A DNA stretch of 64,000 nt from Apteryx mantelli (Eukaryota; Chordata; Aves; Apterygiformes; Apterygidae): positions 86,422,007-86,486,006 of the forward strand of contig NC_089978.1 in the NCBI RefSeq assembly GCF_036417845.1. Direction: 5' to 3'. The translations under genes and the position numbers were made by a program. Below, piece by piece: positions 28,201 to 46,620 of the stretch; position 1 is the first letter of the stretch, and each line of letters opens with the position of its first letter. Under the pieces are notes generated by a model. The model ran no database searches. It had not been told where the DNA came from and saw nothing but the letters and a program-made list of their open reading frames with translations.

Positions 28201-28607
28201 CAAACATTTTATTTAATAAATTTTATTTATGCAAAGCCAATCAGAAAGTGTTGTGTAAAAGTGAAAAGCTCTTTTTACATAGTGATAAAAACTTATTTGA
28301 AATTTCATTGTGGGAAGAGTATTTAACTGTCTTATTTACAGGAAGCTACTAAGTCTGTTTAAAAATATAGACATAGGTATTCAGTCACTCTCATCTTCCC
28401 TAAAAGCTAAATGCTGTACAGTATACAATAGCTCAGAGTGCCCAAGTAACCAGGGATATACCATTACAACTTGACTATACAAGCTTTTTATGCCTGACAA
28501 AAATCAAGCATTGGGTAAAAGCATTACATCCAAACAAGAATATTCTTAATGTATATAGTAGTCAAATTATATTATGCCACACCCAGTATTTCCTTAAGGA
28601 AGAAAAA
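28200..28607 (-). other. RBBP7: RBBP7 3' UTR (extent inferred)
   Basis: Sequence between the stop codon and the twin AATAAA signals. AT-rich, no other feature seen. The frame at 28137-28352 on the + strand is taken as chance. Confidence 0.5.
28222..28227 (-). terminator. RBBP7: candidate poly(A) signal of RBBP7
   Basis: TTTATT on the + strand is AATAAA on the - strand. A second copy is at 28208-28213, next to each other about 380-400 bases after the RBBP7 stop codon. That spacing would give a short 3' UTR. Confidence 0.55.
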
Positions 28608-36103
<7,496 letters not shown>

Positions 36104-36108
36104 TTTGG

Positions 36109-36140
36109 GCGTGCGTGTGCGTGTGAGCGTGCGCGCGCAG
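36109..36140. repeat. RBBP7: alternating purine-pyrimidine tract in 5' UTR
   Basis: About 30 bases of GT/GC/CA dinucleotides (gcgtgcgtgtgcgtgtgagc then gtgcgcgcgcag), broken once by GAG. It lies within 40 bases of the start codon and is the sequence class most prone to form Z-DNA. Confidence 0.8.
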
Positions 36141-36345
36141 GCGAGGTGAGATGAGGCGGCAGGACGCAACGGCTGGCGGCAGGGAACGGGGGAGGGGGGG
36201 GAAGGGGAGGGGGCGCAGCTAGCGCCGCAGGTGAGGCCGCAGGTGAGGACGCGGCGCTGCCACCGCCGCTGCTGCGGCCGCTCCCGCGCGAGACGCCCCT
36301 CCGCGCCCGCGCCCCGCCGCCTTCCAGCCCGCGCCTCGCGGCGCC

Positions 36346-36355
36346 GCGCATGCGC
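36346..36355. promoter_or_regulatory. RBBP7: NRF1 palindromic motif
   Basis: GCGCATGCGC, a perfect NRF1 core palindrome, about 240 bases upstream of the RBBP7 ATG in the CpG island. Marks a likely core-promoter element. Confidence 0.7.
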
Positions 36356-36404
36356 CGCCGCCCCGCCCTCCCGCGGCGCCTGCAACGCCTCCACCCACCG
36401 CGGC

Positions 36405-36414
36405 GGCCAATGAG
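36405..36414 (+). promoter_or_regulatory. RBBP7: NF-Y CCAAT box
   Basis: GGCCAATGAG is a full match to the NF-Y consensus RRCCAATSRG. It is about 300 bases upstream of the RBBP7 ATG, in inverted orientation relative to the gene. It is also suitably placed for a transcript leaving to the right. Confidence 0.65.
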
Positions 36415-36597
36415 GAGGGTGAGAGGGCTGCGCGCGCGCCCAACGGCTGGCGCGAGGCGGGGCTGCGAGCCGGCCGGGGCCCCCTGATGAGGCGCCCGCG
36501 CGCGCTGAACACGCGCGTGGGGCGGGGGTGGGGCCTCTAACGGTCGGGAGCCCCCGCCGGAGCTCTTCGTCCCCCTGAATCCACTGCGACGGCGGGC

Positions 36598-36609
36598 GGG
36601 GGGGGGGGG
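36598..36609. repeat. homopolymer G run in CpG island
   Basis: Twelve consecutive G within ggcgggcggg...gggc. Capable of G-quadruplex participation together with nearby G-runs. Confidence 0.85.
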
Positions 36610-38063
36610 CAGGAACGGGGAGGGGGCTCCTGCCTGACAGACGAGTCTGAGGGGCTCTGGACTTTTCCCGGCCAGCTGCAATGCGCCTTCCTCGTCCAGG
36701 AAGGCGCTTGGACTCGGCCGGGAGTCCGGGTCCGCACTCGCAGCGGGTAGTCACTACGCCCAGGCGTGCCCGTGTAATGGACGGCTCCCCGGGCGTTACC
36801 GAGTGGGTTACAGAGGGCGAGGAGGAGCCAGGGTTTCATACAAGTGCGCGTCTATTTATTCAGAAAAAGGTAAGATTGGCGTGGACATGTTTATGCCACG
36901 AGGTGGGGCTTTAAGTAAAATAAACCACTGACAGTACTGCTGTGGGATTTAGCAAATGGTTTTTGTTGCTTTTTAACCATGTTTAAAGGCGTTACAGAGC
37001 AACCTGCCAGCTCGTTTCAAAAATTGCCTCAGAACATCTAAAACAAGCTGAGTTCATCCTGCAGAGACATCCGAAAGGAACATGCGTTAAACTCATGAAT
37101 TTGGTGTTCATGATCTGTTCAACAAGAACTTGCATTTGGTAAAAAAATACAATATAGAAAAGGGACATCTTTGCTACCGAGAAGCCCCTATAGAAGCTGT
37201 TGAGCATCGTGCATAATGCAGTGTAAGCAAGATACAGACCCTACGCTTAATAATCAGTTTCGCCACTTGGACAATACCCCAAGGGGAAGCCTGACACACA
37301 ATTTTGACAGCCACACGGTGCCCCTGGGTTGCAGGCACAATTACTGCAAAGAGCACAAGCACTTTCCCTTTTAATAACACAGAAGAACGAATGTGGGTAT
37401 TGCCTGAGATCAAAATGGGAAGCATTCCCAACAGTACCACTGTAGAAGATCAAAGTACCAAAATATTATTCACAAATATGATTTACACTGATCTTCCTAG
37501 GAGAGGGGTAAAATAAAAATTCAAAATTCTGGAAGTATTAAAATCTGTACAGCACTTAGGAGTAGATAAAGAATGAAAATATTACTATGGCTCTCTATCT
37601 TATTTGTTACTGCAACTCTAAGGCAGACTTACTGAATATGGAATCACTGTTTGCACATTGAAAGTGGAAACTGTGAAACAGAAGTGATAATGGAACTTAA
37701 CTCATTTATCAGTTTTCATGAGCAGAACTCTGGGTAAATCCAGAAAGGAGGAATAGTGCAGTCAATGAGAAGACAAAATGAAAACAAATAGACTCTTTCT
37801 ACAGAAATGCCCAAAATACAAGATATTCCCTTTTACCAATCAGAAATGGTAATTTAGTCGTTAAAAGAGAAAAGAACAGCTGACATATTTAACATAAGTT
37901 AAAAAACAATCTCAGGAATGAAAAATAGACATTAGTCTTATGTAAACAAGCAGAGGTAGCTAAGTTCAGGAAACGAGGGGGTTAGAGGGGATAAAGAAGA
38001 AGGGAAAGAAGTAGGGAGAGTGGGGGGACGTGCAAGATTGCAATGTGCAGTTCAGCAGTCTGA

Positions 38064-38077
38064 GCAGGAGGTGGCAC
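38064..38077 (+). promoter_or_regulatory. CTCF-like motif upstream of RBBP7
   Basis: GCAGGAGGTGGCAC matches the core CCASYAGRKGGCRS with two mismatches. About 2 kb upstream of the RBBP7 start. Motif evidence only. Confidence 0.3.
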
Positions 38078-41000
38078 TACTTTGACACCAGACAGCTACA
38101 TGCGGGCTGCAAGCGAAGCCATGCAGGGAAAGAAGTAGTCACAACTCCTTGCACAAGAAGCAGGGTCTTACCGCAGAAGTTGGTTTCTTTCTTTGATCGG
38201 TATCGGTTACACCCTATTCTGGTCCATGCTCCACGATGCATGTATATTTGGGGCGTTGGTAGTAAAATGAAGATTTCTTGGAGATCCAGCAACTATCAGG
38301 AAGCCTCTATACATTTGAAACAAACTTAGGTGCAACAGCAAAGAATGGTGATAGACATTATTTAGTATGTCTTAACTAATAAGCACTAAATTACATTACA
38401 AACTCAGATTTTAAGCCCACTTTACTGCTTGAAAAATATACCTAAAAATGGTTAGAGAGACCACTGCTAAATAGTTACTATTTTTCAGCGATGGTGTTGA
38501 CAATATGTTGTTTTATTTTGCTACAAGAAATACCTATTTGAAAGATGTTTTTGTTGCAATAAAGGCATGCAAATAAACTGAACTGCATTCTTGAATTCCC
38601 ACTCACATAATAGCAGTCAGGGTTACAAAAGTTTTAAATGCTACAGTTGTCTGTTAGGGTCTGTAGTACTGTCTGACTACTGTGGTGAGTGACACAGCTT
38701 CTTTTAAGCAGTCACATACAAATCAAATGTGTGGCTTTGCCATACATTTCACACTCAACCTTTCTGTTCTCTTCACTTGTTTCAGCTACTACTAACCAAA
38801 AGGCCATTTAATTTAACTGCTTTCTACTCAGCTTGAATAAACAGTACTTGGCACATAAAATAGCCTTAACCAGAGCAGATCTTGAGGGCAGCTAATAACA
38901 TCTTCCAACAGAATAATGGAAATAAAGGCAGTTAGGAATCAGGCTAAATTCTCCGAAATGCCCCTAAAAATTCAGAGGAACGTTCTGCTTCCACATTGCA
39001 TGAGTTCTTTTATCATGTGATGACTTAAAGTCTTTCAATCAATGCTTGCTTTGGTATTAAACTCGGGAAGCAGACTCCTGTATTACTAAGGCCTTGAGCC
39101 CCAGAAGGGGCTAAAATTAGCTCTGTAGTGGAGTTCATTGTGCTCAGCTAGCAATATAGTGGCAAGAGGGAAGGAAATGCACAGAAAAGTAAGAGCCAGC
39201 ATTTTTATATTCACTCTGTGAGGAACTCCTTATGGGCTAAGCCTTCTATGGTCTGGACTCCAGTTTTTTGAAGAAGGAATCCAGTTATGGAAAATGTTTA
39301 TGTCTAGGAGAGACTGGGGAGTGCAGAGGCTAGTAATAGCAGCCAAAGGTTGTAGCATGGGAATTGGAGGAGAAGGCTGAGATAGACAGCCAGCTCCTCA
39401 AACAGGAAACATTTGTAATGAACCATTCCTTTACAGGCCAGAGTGTTGAAAAACAGAAATGTTCTGGTGAAGAAGCCAAATAACCATATATTAATCTTCT
39501 TGAACCTGCACAAATGGAAATTAAAGCTATGTATGGCTTACTTATTGAAAATGAGAATTTTGTTGAATTACTTAGAAGCTGTGGAATAATCTGCTACATA
39601 GGAATGCACTAATGAATATGTTAACACAGACATGGATGATCATACAAGATAAATTACCAGCTTGCTTTTGGCAACATTTACTAGTTGTTGTGATATCTGC
39701 TGCCAAGTATGTGTCTAAACCTACAAAGTGCTGATGCCTTCCTAAAATGCTAGGAGAGAGAAGACTGAGCTTTTCAGAGCCTGTGCGTTGTTACAGAGTG
39801 TTGATCTGTTAAAACTCAGATACTGAACAAAGGAAATCTCTGTCAGGCTTCTTGGCTGTAAGTGAGTTCTGTTAGCTCTCACTGAAGTTTAATTACATGG
39901 CCCCTTGAAGGATTAAGCCAATATGAGTGTTTGGGTGGGATATTGTGTGTGCATTTCTCTGTAAACATCAGTGGTTTTTTGCCACTGCTTGCCTGGAATA
40001 TGATTGGCAAAGTGTGATTTATTTTTGAAGAATAGTAAAAAAAATTGTCTTTCAATGTTGTCATGTAGGGCTTGATTAAACTATAAATTAAGAGAGGCAT
40101 TCTTCCCCCACCACCAATTTTGGAAGACTCAATTTAGACTCTGCAAGTCAAGTTGTGTTTTAGTGGGCTGTGAGGAATAGTACCAGTTTTGGTGAACAAA
40201 ATCTGTTACACCTGTTCATCAAAGTAGCTCCTAAGTGATCTGTGCAGTTGTCTTCTCCTTCGTTAGCAATTATACTTGCACACAGCCAAATTTTATTTTA
40301 ATTTATATGCAGGCACACCAATAATCCTGCTATTAAGTGCTTTTCACCCATCAGGATTGCTATGGAAAAGACAGTTTATAAACATTACAACTATCAAAGA
40401 ATGCATATCAGCCACTTAAGGCTGGCTATTTGCGATTCATCAGCATGGTCATATCTGTGACCAAACATTTAAAACATATCCTTTGATTCCAATGCTTTGT
40501 AAGGGAAATAATTATCGAAGGCCATTGTTCATCACATTCAGTATGTGTAAAATGGATGATAAATTAGTTGTGAGGTACAACAGTGACTTGAATCATAAAC
40601 TTTATTTTATTAAGCTATACTTCTTTCAAACCTATGCATGAAATACTGCATTTTCATTTCAGTTAAAAAAAAAAGACTGTCTTCTGCATCCTTGATTGTA
40701 TGTGCTGCATCGTGCATCAAATTGCCAGATATACTTGCGAGGAATTATCCGCACTTAGTAATTTTCAGCTTGAAGACATGTGCTGATTTATTACTCTGCA
40801 AAGAATTAGCTGGCTTGCTGATGCTTACAGCTTATACATTATGCAGAGCAGATGAATGTTCAACTCAGCAAGCAGATGTAGGTATTACCATGAATGACCA
40901 TCTCAATTAGAAGATTGTTTAAAGGCAATCAAGTCTGTACAAAAACTCAAAAGTGCACTCCAGAAAGTAAAATAGCGGCCACAGCATTTAGTATTCTCTA

Positions 41001-41359
41001 ATATGTTTACTATCATTGCATAGTCGTGAAGGTTGGCTTCGAATAAAGCATCATTTTCATCAAAAATGCAGATAAGCAAAGCATGCCTCAGATAAATTGA
41101 TGCAAACTTCCATTCAGAATTTCCTGAAATGTGACTGCATCCTTTTTCCCACTGTTTAACCATTATTTCTTTGTATTTACCTAGTGATTATTATCTCCCC
41201 AGCATAAATCTCACCTAATCAATACCCTGCCATTGCATAAGATCTTGAACTCTAGCAGTGTTTTGGACTTTCTTGTTCTCCATCTGTGGCATGCAGTTTG
41301 GGATTCATCTAATGCAAAACCAGCATGTTTCTGGTGGTTCAGTTCTGCATAGGAAACTT

Positions 41360-41840
41360 AGCTTGTGTCAGGGCCCTGAGGGCACCAGCAGGCCTTGCTG
41401 GCCCTGACCCTGAGCAGCCTCACCTGGGGCCTCCCCCCATCCCCTGCCCAAGGGCACAGGAGCCACAACCCAGGGCCACTAGTCCCTGCCCCAGCAATGA
41501 CATAGCAGTGTCAGTCTCCAGCTCAGCCATAGTGTACCCTGCCTGGCCAAGGGCCCTGCTGATCCAGACCCCAACGCACAGGCTGACTGCCTGGCCTTGG
41601 CCTTGGCCTGGACCCATCAGCATGGCCCTGCCCAGTTGTGTCTGACCCCAATTACTCTCACCAGGCCTAATTTGGACCTCAATCCCCAGCCTCATCCTGG
41701 CCTCATCCCCATGGAGGTGTCTGATGCCCAGGGCTGGGGCTGCCCCCTACTGCCCCTGGCTGCCCTGCTCCCTCATGGGGTGGTGGGATGGGCCCTGGCT
41801 GGCAAGGCCCTGCCCTGCCACCACAGGAGCCCGTGGCAGG
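41360..41840. repeat. isolated C-rich low-complexity block
   Basis: About 480 bases, visibly C-rich on the + strand and GC-rich against AT-rich flanks. Built from recurrent short words such as ccctgccc, cctggcc, cagcctcac/cagcctcat and ggccttggccttggcc. Both strands are largely stop-free for about 100 codons, which follows from composition. Looks like a degenerated GC-rich minisatellite or avian GC-rich insert; no promoter or exon structure was recognised. Confidence 0.6.
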
Positions 41841-44149
41841 AATCCGAAGGCAGTCTTGTGCATTCCTTCAGTACTCAGGAATATACAGCATTTTACCTTT
41901 GATGTGGAATATGTTTACATGATAAGTCATGGGAAAACTAAACTTGTGCTCATAGAACAAGCCCTCCCCACAAAAAAAGAACATTAACATGGCAATAAGC
42001 CCAAAATAAGTTCTGTCCCACTGAATATTTTTTTGTTGCTTGTCATGGGCATGACAGCATTCCCTCAGCACCTTGACCTGCTGGGCTATTTCTGTGCTCT
42101 GCAGCATTTGCTTATCATTTTCTATGCATTTTTTAATAATTCATATAGAATGATGCATAAATTCTCTGAATCATAGGTAACAACATTTGTGTAACTGGCT
42201 TGATACACTTTTATTTTTTACACAGAATAGTGGAACTGATTGAATTATTGGGGGGCAGGGGGATTTGTCAATGGTTTTTGACATGTCATCTTGTGAAACA
42301 GTGCTACAACATGTGCTGTTTTGCATGCTGTAAATTTCCAGGAGGATGTGGGGTGTGCTTTCATCATATATTTTGTTGTAGTCCTGCAACCCAGACAGAT
42401 TATTGCCTATATGTGGAGTCTTCACCTGTAGGGATACCAAAGGAAATGAAAAATAAGATTTTAGTCTGCAGAAAATACTTTGGCTTTTAGAGAGAAATAG
42501 CAGACTGCAAATTTGTACAAGAATCTTTTATTTCCCTAAAAGTACAAGTGCTTAAATGAGTGCCAACAAGGGTTTTCTGTAAAATGGAAGGAGACATCTC
42601 ATTTCCAAGGCTTCCAGCATTTGGCTCAGTTCAGTGAAGTTCCTCATTGCGTGTTGCCTTGGCCTTTCCCCTTGTGATCTCAGAGGAATTTTGAGAGCTA
42701 GAATGGGATAGCTCCAAGCCCATGTCTGAGACACAGGGATCAGAGGAGACTGTAATCCAGAAGCTGTAGTTTTCAGTTATGTGGGAGGGAGTCAAGGCAA
42801 ACTGCTGCTCTCCATAATGAGCTTAGTGAGCATAGTAAAGCATAAGTCTTCTATGAGTGACTACAGGTGCCAAAGGAGGTGAAAGAGAGATGTTTATTAT
42901 CATCCATTTCCTCTGTGTCTTCCACTGTAGGGCTTAAAAATTCCTTCAAGTCTTCAGTGAAGGAAGGCGATCTCTGATTGTAATATCTGGGAATCTCTTT
43001 TCACCTGAGCTGCCTGGCCATCTTTTTCAGAAACTTTTGTTAGGTCACCATATGTTTTTCTTTTCTTTGTTCTTCACTCTCATTCTTTTGAGACTTTAAG
43101 CAATTAATAACAGCATTATCTTCAAGGTTCTGGATATCTCAGAGGTGAATCCACTGAGACAGGAACTGTGCCAAGCTGTTTTAGCTCACTGATCAGCTTC
43201 TGTGGTAGTGAAGATTTTTGTTTGTTTTGCTTGATTTACTCAGTCATCATGGCAGATAACCCTCAGGCGCAATCTTGGGAAGCTCTGGAGATCCTAAATT
43301 CTATAGCCTCCATTCTTTCTGGATGCTGAGAACCACAGTACTGTACAGCGTATTTAGTAATACATAGGTAGAATGTTAGATGGCCAGAAAATTTTTACTT
43401 TTGGAGGCAGAGGCTGGGGTCAGGTTACTTACTAATTCACAGTGTGTTAAGGACATCGTATAAGGTAAAGAAGGAACAGGCAGATGGAAGATCTGCTGAG
43501 GCCCTGTGGATGCCTGTTTGCATTCCTGCAGTCAGTTCTAAAACTGGTGGATATATCCCTTACCCACATGACCAAAAAGCAACAATACCCAATGTTTTAG
43601 GGGTATCCAGCAAATACACTTTGCTGCTATTTACTACGCTAGGTACTCCCAATGGTGTCTGCAGCTAAAGCAGCATAGCCACATGTTCAGAAATGGGAGA
43701 AAAGAAAGACAGCAGCACTGGCCTGTCAGGTCAGAGCTGTACTTCAACGTGTTCTGCAATTAGCACTCTGTCTTATAAACCCTGTGGGCCAGTTCAAAGG
43801 TCATTACGCTGTTAATGCCATTTTGAAACAAGTTTCAGAGTATGTTTTTATGAGCAGCTTAAGCCAATATAAGACCATATTCATGCTGAAAGGAGTAGGC
43901 CTGATCTCTCCTCTTGCCAGCCATTGTTCCTGCCCCTGCCATTGTGTCAGCACGAATGTTCATATGGTCAATGGGGAGCTGAATCACATTCCTAGTCTAG
44001 CTGTTTTTCTTTTTTAGCGGAGTTTCTTTTCAGCCAGATCATCAAGCTGTGCATACTCACTGTGTGACTTCCAGGGTGTCTAAGCCTGGCACAAGGGGGA
44101 ACACATTGCCAGGGGTAAGAGCAGGAATGGCACCACTAAGCATCTGGTT

Positions 44150-45985
44150 TCACAGAATCACAGAATGGTTGAGGTTGGAAGGGACCTCTGGAGATTATCT
44201 AGTCCAAATCTCCTGCTCAAGCAGGGTCACCTAGAGCACATTGCACAGGATTGTGTCCAGACAGCTTTTGAATATCTCCAAGGAAGGAAACTCCACAACC
44301 TCTTTGGGTAACCTGTTCCAGTGCTCAGTCACTCTCACAGTAAAGAAGTTTTTGCTCATGTTCAGATGGACTTTCCTGTGTTTCAGTTTGTGCCCATTGC
44401 CTCTCGTCCTACTGCTGGGCACCACTGAGAAGAGTCTGGCCCCATCCTCTTTACACCCTCCCTTCAGATGCTTATGCACATTGATAAGATCTCCCCTAAT
44501 TCTACTCTTCTCCAGGCTGAATAGGCCCAGCTCTCAGCCTTTCCTCATATGAGAGATGCTCCAGTCCCTTCATCATCTTAGTGGCTCTTCACTGGACTTG
44601 CTCCAGTAGCTCAATGTCTGGTACTGGGGAGCTCAGAACTGGACACAGTACTCTGACAACGTTCCTATATTCCTCCCAAGTGGCCTGTTCCTGCTTCCAC
44701 CTTCTGTACGCTTCCTTCTTCTGTCTGAGTTTTGCCAGGAGCTCCTTGCTCGTCCATGCAGGTCTCCTGCCCCCTTTGCTTGACTTTCTTCTCATTGGGA
44801 TGCACTGTTCTTGATCTTGGAGGGAGTGATCCTTGAATATTAACCAGCTCTCTTGAACCCCTCTTCCTTCTAGGGCCCTATCCCATGGGATTCTTCCAAG
44901 AAGGTCCTGAAGAGGCCAAGTTTGCTCTCCTGAAGTCCACGGTTGCGATCCTACTTTTTGCCCTGCTTCTTCCTTGCAGGATCCTGAACTCCACCATCTC
45001 ATGGTCGCTGCAGCCAAGGCTGCCCCCAACCTTCACATCTCCAACCAACCCTTCCTTGTTTGTTAGTACAAGGGGCAGCAGCACACCTCTCCTCCTTGGC
45101 TCCTCCACCACCTGTGTCAGGAAATTATCATCAGTGCTCTGCAGGAACCTCCAGGACTGTTTGAGCCTAGCTGTGTTGTCTTTCCAGCAGATATCAGGGT
45201 GGTTGAAGTCCCCCATGAGAACCAGGGCCTGGGATCGTGAGGCTACTTCCAGCTGTCTGTAGAAGGCCTCATCGACTTCCTCTTCCTGATCAGGTGGCCT
45301 GTAGTAAACACCCACAACAGTGTCACCCATGTTAGCCTGCCCCTTAATCCTTACCCATAAGCTCTCAATCTGCTCATCGTCCACCCCTAGGCACAGCTCA
45401 ATACAATCCAGTTGCTCTCTCACATAAAGGGTGACTCCCCCACCTTGCCTTCCTGGCATGTCCTTCCTAAAAAGCATGTAGCCATCCATGACAGCACTCC
45501 AGTCATGTGAGCTATCCCACCATGTCTCTGTAACTGCAATGAGATCATGGCCCTGCGATCACACGCAGATCTCTAGTTCTTCCTGTTTATTCCCCATGCT
45601 GTGTGCGTTGGTGTACAGGCATTTCAGAGAGGTGACTGAGCATGCTGGTTTCCCAGGAGGGATGCAAGAGGATTCCCCATGGTCTTGTCTTGTAGGTGCT
45701 TCCTTAGATGCATACAATTGCTGGAGTTGTCCTCACTTGAGCTGTGTTTTGCTGACTGCCTGGTCTCTGTAACTCTCCCCTTCCCCCGTCTTTCCTAGGT
45801 TAAAGACCTCCTTATCAGGTTGGGCAGCCTGTTGGCAAAGACACGTGTGCCCCATTTAGTGAGGTGGATCCCATCTCTCCCAATCAGTTGTTGATCTTCA
45901 AACAGGATCCCATGGTCATAGAAACCAAAACCCTGTTGCTGACAGATTAGTTTATACTGATTGTGAAACTGCACCATAGACATCA
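44150..45985 (-). mobile_element. CR1 LINE, antisense, RT domain deleted
   Basis: On the - strand, 5' to 3': the end of CR1 ORF1 (QQQGFGFYDHGILFEDQQL and GRDGIHLTKWGTRVFA, 45795-45960), then the ORF2 endonuclease from LKCLYTNAHSMGNKQEELE (about 45630-45570) through LIAVTETWWD, GGGVTLYVREQ, GVYYRPPDQEEE, LMGDFNHPD and SDHEMVEF to about 44960. The linker ARTSKE-type region (RPAWTSKELLAKLRQKKEAY) follows to EEYRNVVR near 44665. There it jumps directly into the C-terminal segment PDIELLEQVQ and the usual 3' tail ([21 protein letters not shown]), ending caaccattctgtgattctgt. The whole reverse transcriptase is missing. An in-frame stop interrupts the endonuclease at 45559-45561. The 5' end is approximate. 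Confidence 0.92.
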
Positions 45986-46059
45986 CGCAAATCAATACCG
46001 TTAGCATTTTATTGCTAGTTCACTGCAATAGCTGGAGTGTTGAGTCCACTGAACAGCCA

Positions 46060-46620
46060 GCAAGTATTGTTCTCTCTCTACCACTTGTCTTTCTTCTGCA
46101 GATGAGGAAACTGATAAAGAAGGTGAAAACTCCATTCATATGATTTCATTTGCTGACATGGGAGTAAATTGGGGTATACAGGTAGGACTTCAGTGGGAGA
46201 CAACTGAGCTAAATATGAGTACAGGGACTCCCAGTATCATGGGATACTGTCAAGGCCTTATTTGACATACATTTAAATATTATCTAAAGAGTTTCCTTAA
46301 AGGAAAAAAGTTTTAGCAAAATGATGGCTTTGCTGGAAGGCAGCACAACTGGGTCTAATTAAATAAAGCTTGACTTTTAAAAACACCTTGAGATTTGAAA
46401 TGCTGCAGAGAACCTCTTTAAAAGGTGTCTGAGACTGAGCATCAACTGAGGAAATCCCTAACACAGGAGGCTTTAGAAAAATCTAAGCTTACATATTTGA
46501 ACTATTTCTCCATACAGCTGGAAATGTAATGTAAGCAGGGCCTAAGTGACTTGGCCAAAATAATTTAGGGAATCAGAACTGCTGAATTCTAATCCTAGCT
46601 CAAGTTTCTAGCTGCCTGCT
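46060..46620 (-). repeat. possible MIR-like fragments
   Basis: The + strand shows tctgcagatgaggaaactga (about 46097-46116) and, separately, gcctaagtgacttggccaaa followed by ggaatcagaactgctgaatt and ctaatcctagctc (46539-46603). Both resemble reverse complements of parts of the MIR SINE. The two pieces may be one broken copy or two. Confidence 0.35.

Larger units (their letters stand above)
36870..44149. other. intergenic DNA upstream of RBBP7
   Basis: About 7.3 kb with no recognised exon. Contents: a CTCF-like motif (38064-38077), an octamer ATGCAAAT (38567-38574), an AT-rich stretch with conserved-element character (about 40560-41170) and an isolated C-rich block (41360-41840). Confidence 0.6.

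Noticed and set aside
41325..41902. Overlapping 90-106 codon frames on both strands in the C-rich block
   Set aside because: Proline/alanine-rich translations caused by base composition; no domain, splice or promoter signal.
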